64,000 nt of DNA. Origin: an uncultured Clostridia bacterium. GTDB lineage: Bacteria; Bacillota; Clostridia; Christensenellales; Borkfalkiaceae. This document shows positions 63,094 to 64,000 of the stretch, piece after piece. A model generated the notes under the pieces. That model was given only the letters and a program-made list of their open reading frames with translations. It was not told the origin of the DNA and did no database searches. Each line of letters begins with the position of its first letter. Within the stretch, counting starts at the first letter, position 1. Position numbers and translations under genes: made by a program. The stretch spans positions 1 through 64,000 of the forward strand of contig CATLBN010000006.1 in assembly GCA_949878885.1 (NCBI GenBank), written 5' to 3'.

Positions 63094-64000
63094 TTGAAAA
63101 CAAAACTTACCAGAAAAGAGACAGCGTTAAGCGTATTGACTTTTATAATTTGCGTAATAATGCTTGCGGCGGTAATGTTGGCGCTGCTTCCGCTGAATAT
63201 AGACGGAAATTTATTCGAACTTGTAAAAGAAGAACCTAAATATTTGGTTAACATTATTACCGTAATAGTATCGGTATGCTTGCTTTCTATAACGATGTAC
63301 TGTTACTTTTACATCGAAAACAAATCGGTGCTTGCAAGAAAAGCCAAAATCATAGAGCTTTATCTTATGATGGCAATAGCTTTTACCGCTTGTTTTTTAA
63401 TTGGCACCTACGTAGACGGCGCGGCGCGTCCTCTGCTCTTTATTTCGCTTATGGCGGGAATGCTTTTCCGCCGCCGCGACGCGGTTTTGGTAAACACCGT
63501 ATTTGCGCTTGTAATTTTTATTTACAACAGATATTTAAACAGCACGGGCGGTTTGGGCGTTTTGCAAAACGGCGGCGTTACTATGATAGAGAGTATAGCA
63601 AGTTTGCTTACTATGTTCTGCGGCGGCGTTATAGGTATATTTTTGCTTAAAAAAGTAAAAACCCGTTTGGGTTGCGTAAATATAGCTTTTGCGCTGCTTA
63701 TTCCTACATTTATAATAAATACGGTTTTAAGGCTTCCTTCCGAAGACAATAAATCGTTTTCAATAATTTTGCAGCTTTTGGGATGGTCGGCGTTCGACAC
63801 TGCTTTGTCGGTCGTACTGTTTATGGCGCTGCTGCCCGTTTTCGAAGCTTTATTTTCCGAACTTACGCCGTTCAGATTAAGAGAGCTTACAAGCGAAAGC
63901 GCAAAACTTATTAAAAGACTGCGCGCAAACGCATTGGGCACGTATAATCACAGCATAGTCGTTGCCCAGCTTGCCGAAGCCTGCGCAAGCGCAATAGGCG
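63094..64000 (+). CDS. pgpH: PgpH-like HD phosphohydrolase, partial
   Basis: Open to the window end and absent from the ORF track; 302 codons are visible from the TTG at 63094, preceded by CGGAGGAAA. Helix 1 is at about 11-30, only 20 residues later helix 2 follows (about 48-70), then further helices to about 255, and the start of the HD domain 'ALGTYNHSIVVAQLAEACAS' with its first histidine. PgpH (YqfF) normally has a large extracellular domain (7TMR-HDED) between the first two helices; it is missing here. The HD domain cleaves cyclic di-AMP in the family. Confidence 0.85.
   Translation, partial: MKTKLTRKETALSVLTFIICVIMLAAVMLALLPLNIDGNLFELVKEEPKYLVNIITVIVSVCLLSITMYCYFYIENKSVLARKAKIIELYLMMAIAFTACFLIGTYVDGAARPLLFISLMAGMLFRRRDAVLVNTVFALVIFIYNRYLNSTGGLGVLQNGGVTMIESIASLLTMFCGGVIGIFLLKKVKTRLGCVNIAFALLIPTFIINTVLRLPSEDNKSFSIILQLLGWSAFDTALSVVLFMALLPVFEALFSELTPFRLRELTSESAKLIKRLRANALGTYNHSIVVAQLAEACASAIG

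Overview
The window reads as a chromosomal segment of a moderately AT-rich Gram-positive bacterium of the class Clostridia. Evidence for this is the set of Firmicutes-type genes (degV, a YlmC/YmxH PRC-barrel protein, DUF421/DUF4363, yqfC-yqfD-phoH-pgpH, a SigB/SigF-family sigma factor with partner-switch proteins), a T-box leader on ileS, a lysine riboswitch on asd-dapA-dapB, frequent TTG starts and strong TTGaca-N17-TATAAT promoters. The exact lineage cannot be fixed by eye; an uncultured gut Clostridia group is a guess. No rRNA, tRNA, insertion sequence, prophage or CRISPR array was seen. Gene density is high, with short intergenic gaps nearly always filled by a GC-rich hairpin terminator and a promoter.

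Layout. 1-3960: small membrane or envelope proteins and DegV. 4060-6925: folate cluster folC, folP and a folB-folK fusion. 7126-10269: Ppx/GppA with an HD domain, Maf, and a divergent MreB-like protein. 10402-14178: lepA, an MGMT-like protein, hemW and a GNAT acetyltransferase. 14235-15448: a divergent pair, a lipoprotein and a small membrane-anchored protein. 15523-18534: guaB-guaA. 18672-26855: two large SF1 helicases, a HelD-like protein and a 1,873-residue DUF4011-type protein. 27025-28353: zinc-ribbon/DUF898 membrane protein. 28397-31430 (minus): asd-dapA-dapB under a lysine riboswitch. 31621-34068: large secreted, membrane-anchored surface protein. 34229-36911: SmtB-like repressor and Zn/Cd-type P-ATPase. 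37107-40523: purine permease and adenine deaminase. 40718-45995: secA, prfB, tsaD. 45996-46749: a decayed XRE regulator and the T-box. 46750-52678: ileS, feoA, feoB, pseudouridine synthase. 52701-54074 (minus): citrate synthase. 54245-55991: partner-switching sigma operon. 56049-57656 (minus): polytopic membrane protein with a charged tail. 57996-59750: PucR-type HTH protein and S41 protease. 59803-60746 (minus): degenerate MinD-like ATPase with a small MinE-like partner. 60896-end: yqfC, yqfD, phoH and a truncated-architecture pgpH that runs off the window.

How the genes work together. Purine supply is covered by guaBA plus AzgA-type uptake and adenine deamination. Folate and lysine/diaminopimelate synthesis each have an operon, the latter with lysine feedback at the RNA level. 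Metal handling has an efflux unit (SmtB-like/P-ATPase) and an iron uptake unit (FeoAB). The least ordinary parts are the sigma operon, which carries two anti-sigma-like ATPase folds of which one has lost its N-box, the MinD-like protein lacking the usual P-loop lysine, a branched leader in front of the purine permease, and several promoters placed so close to the start codon that leaderless mRNAs are expected.
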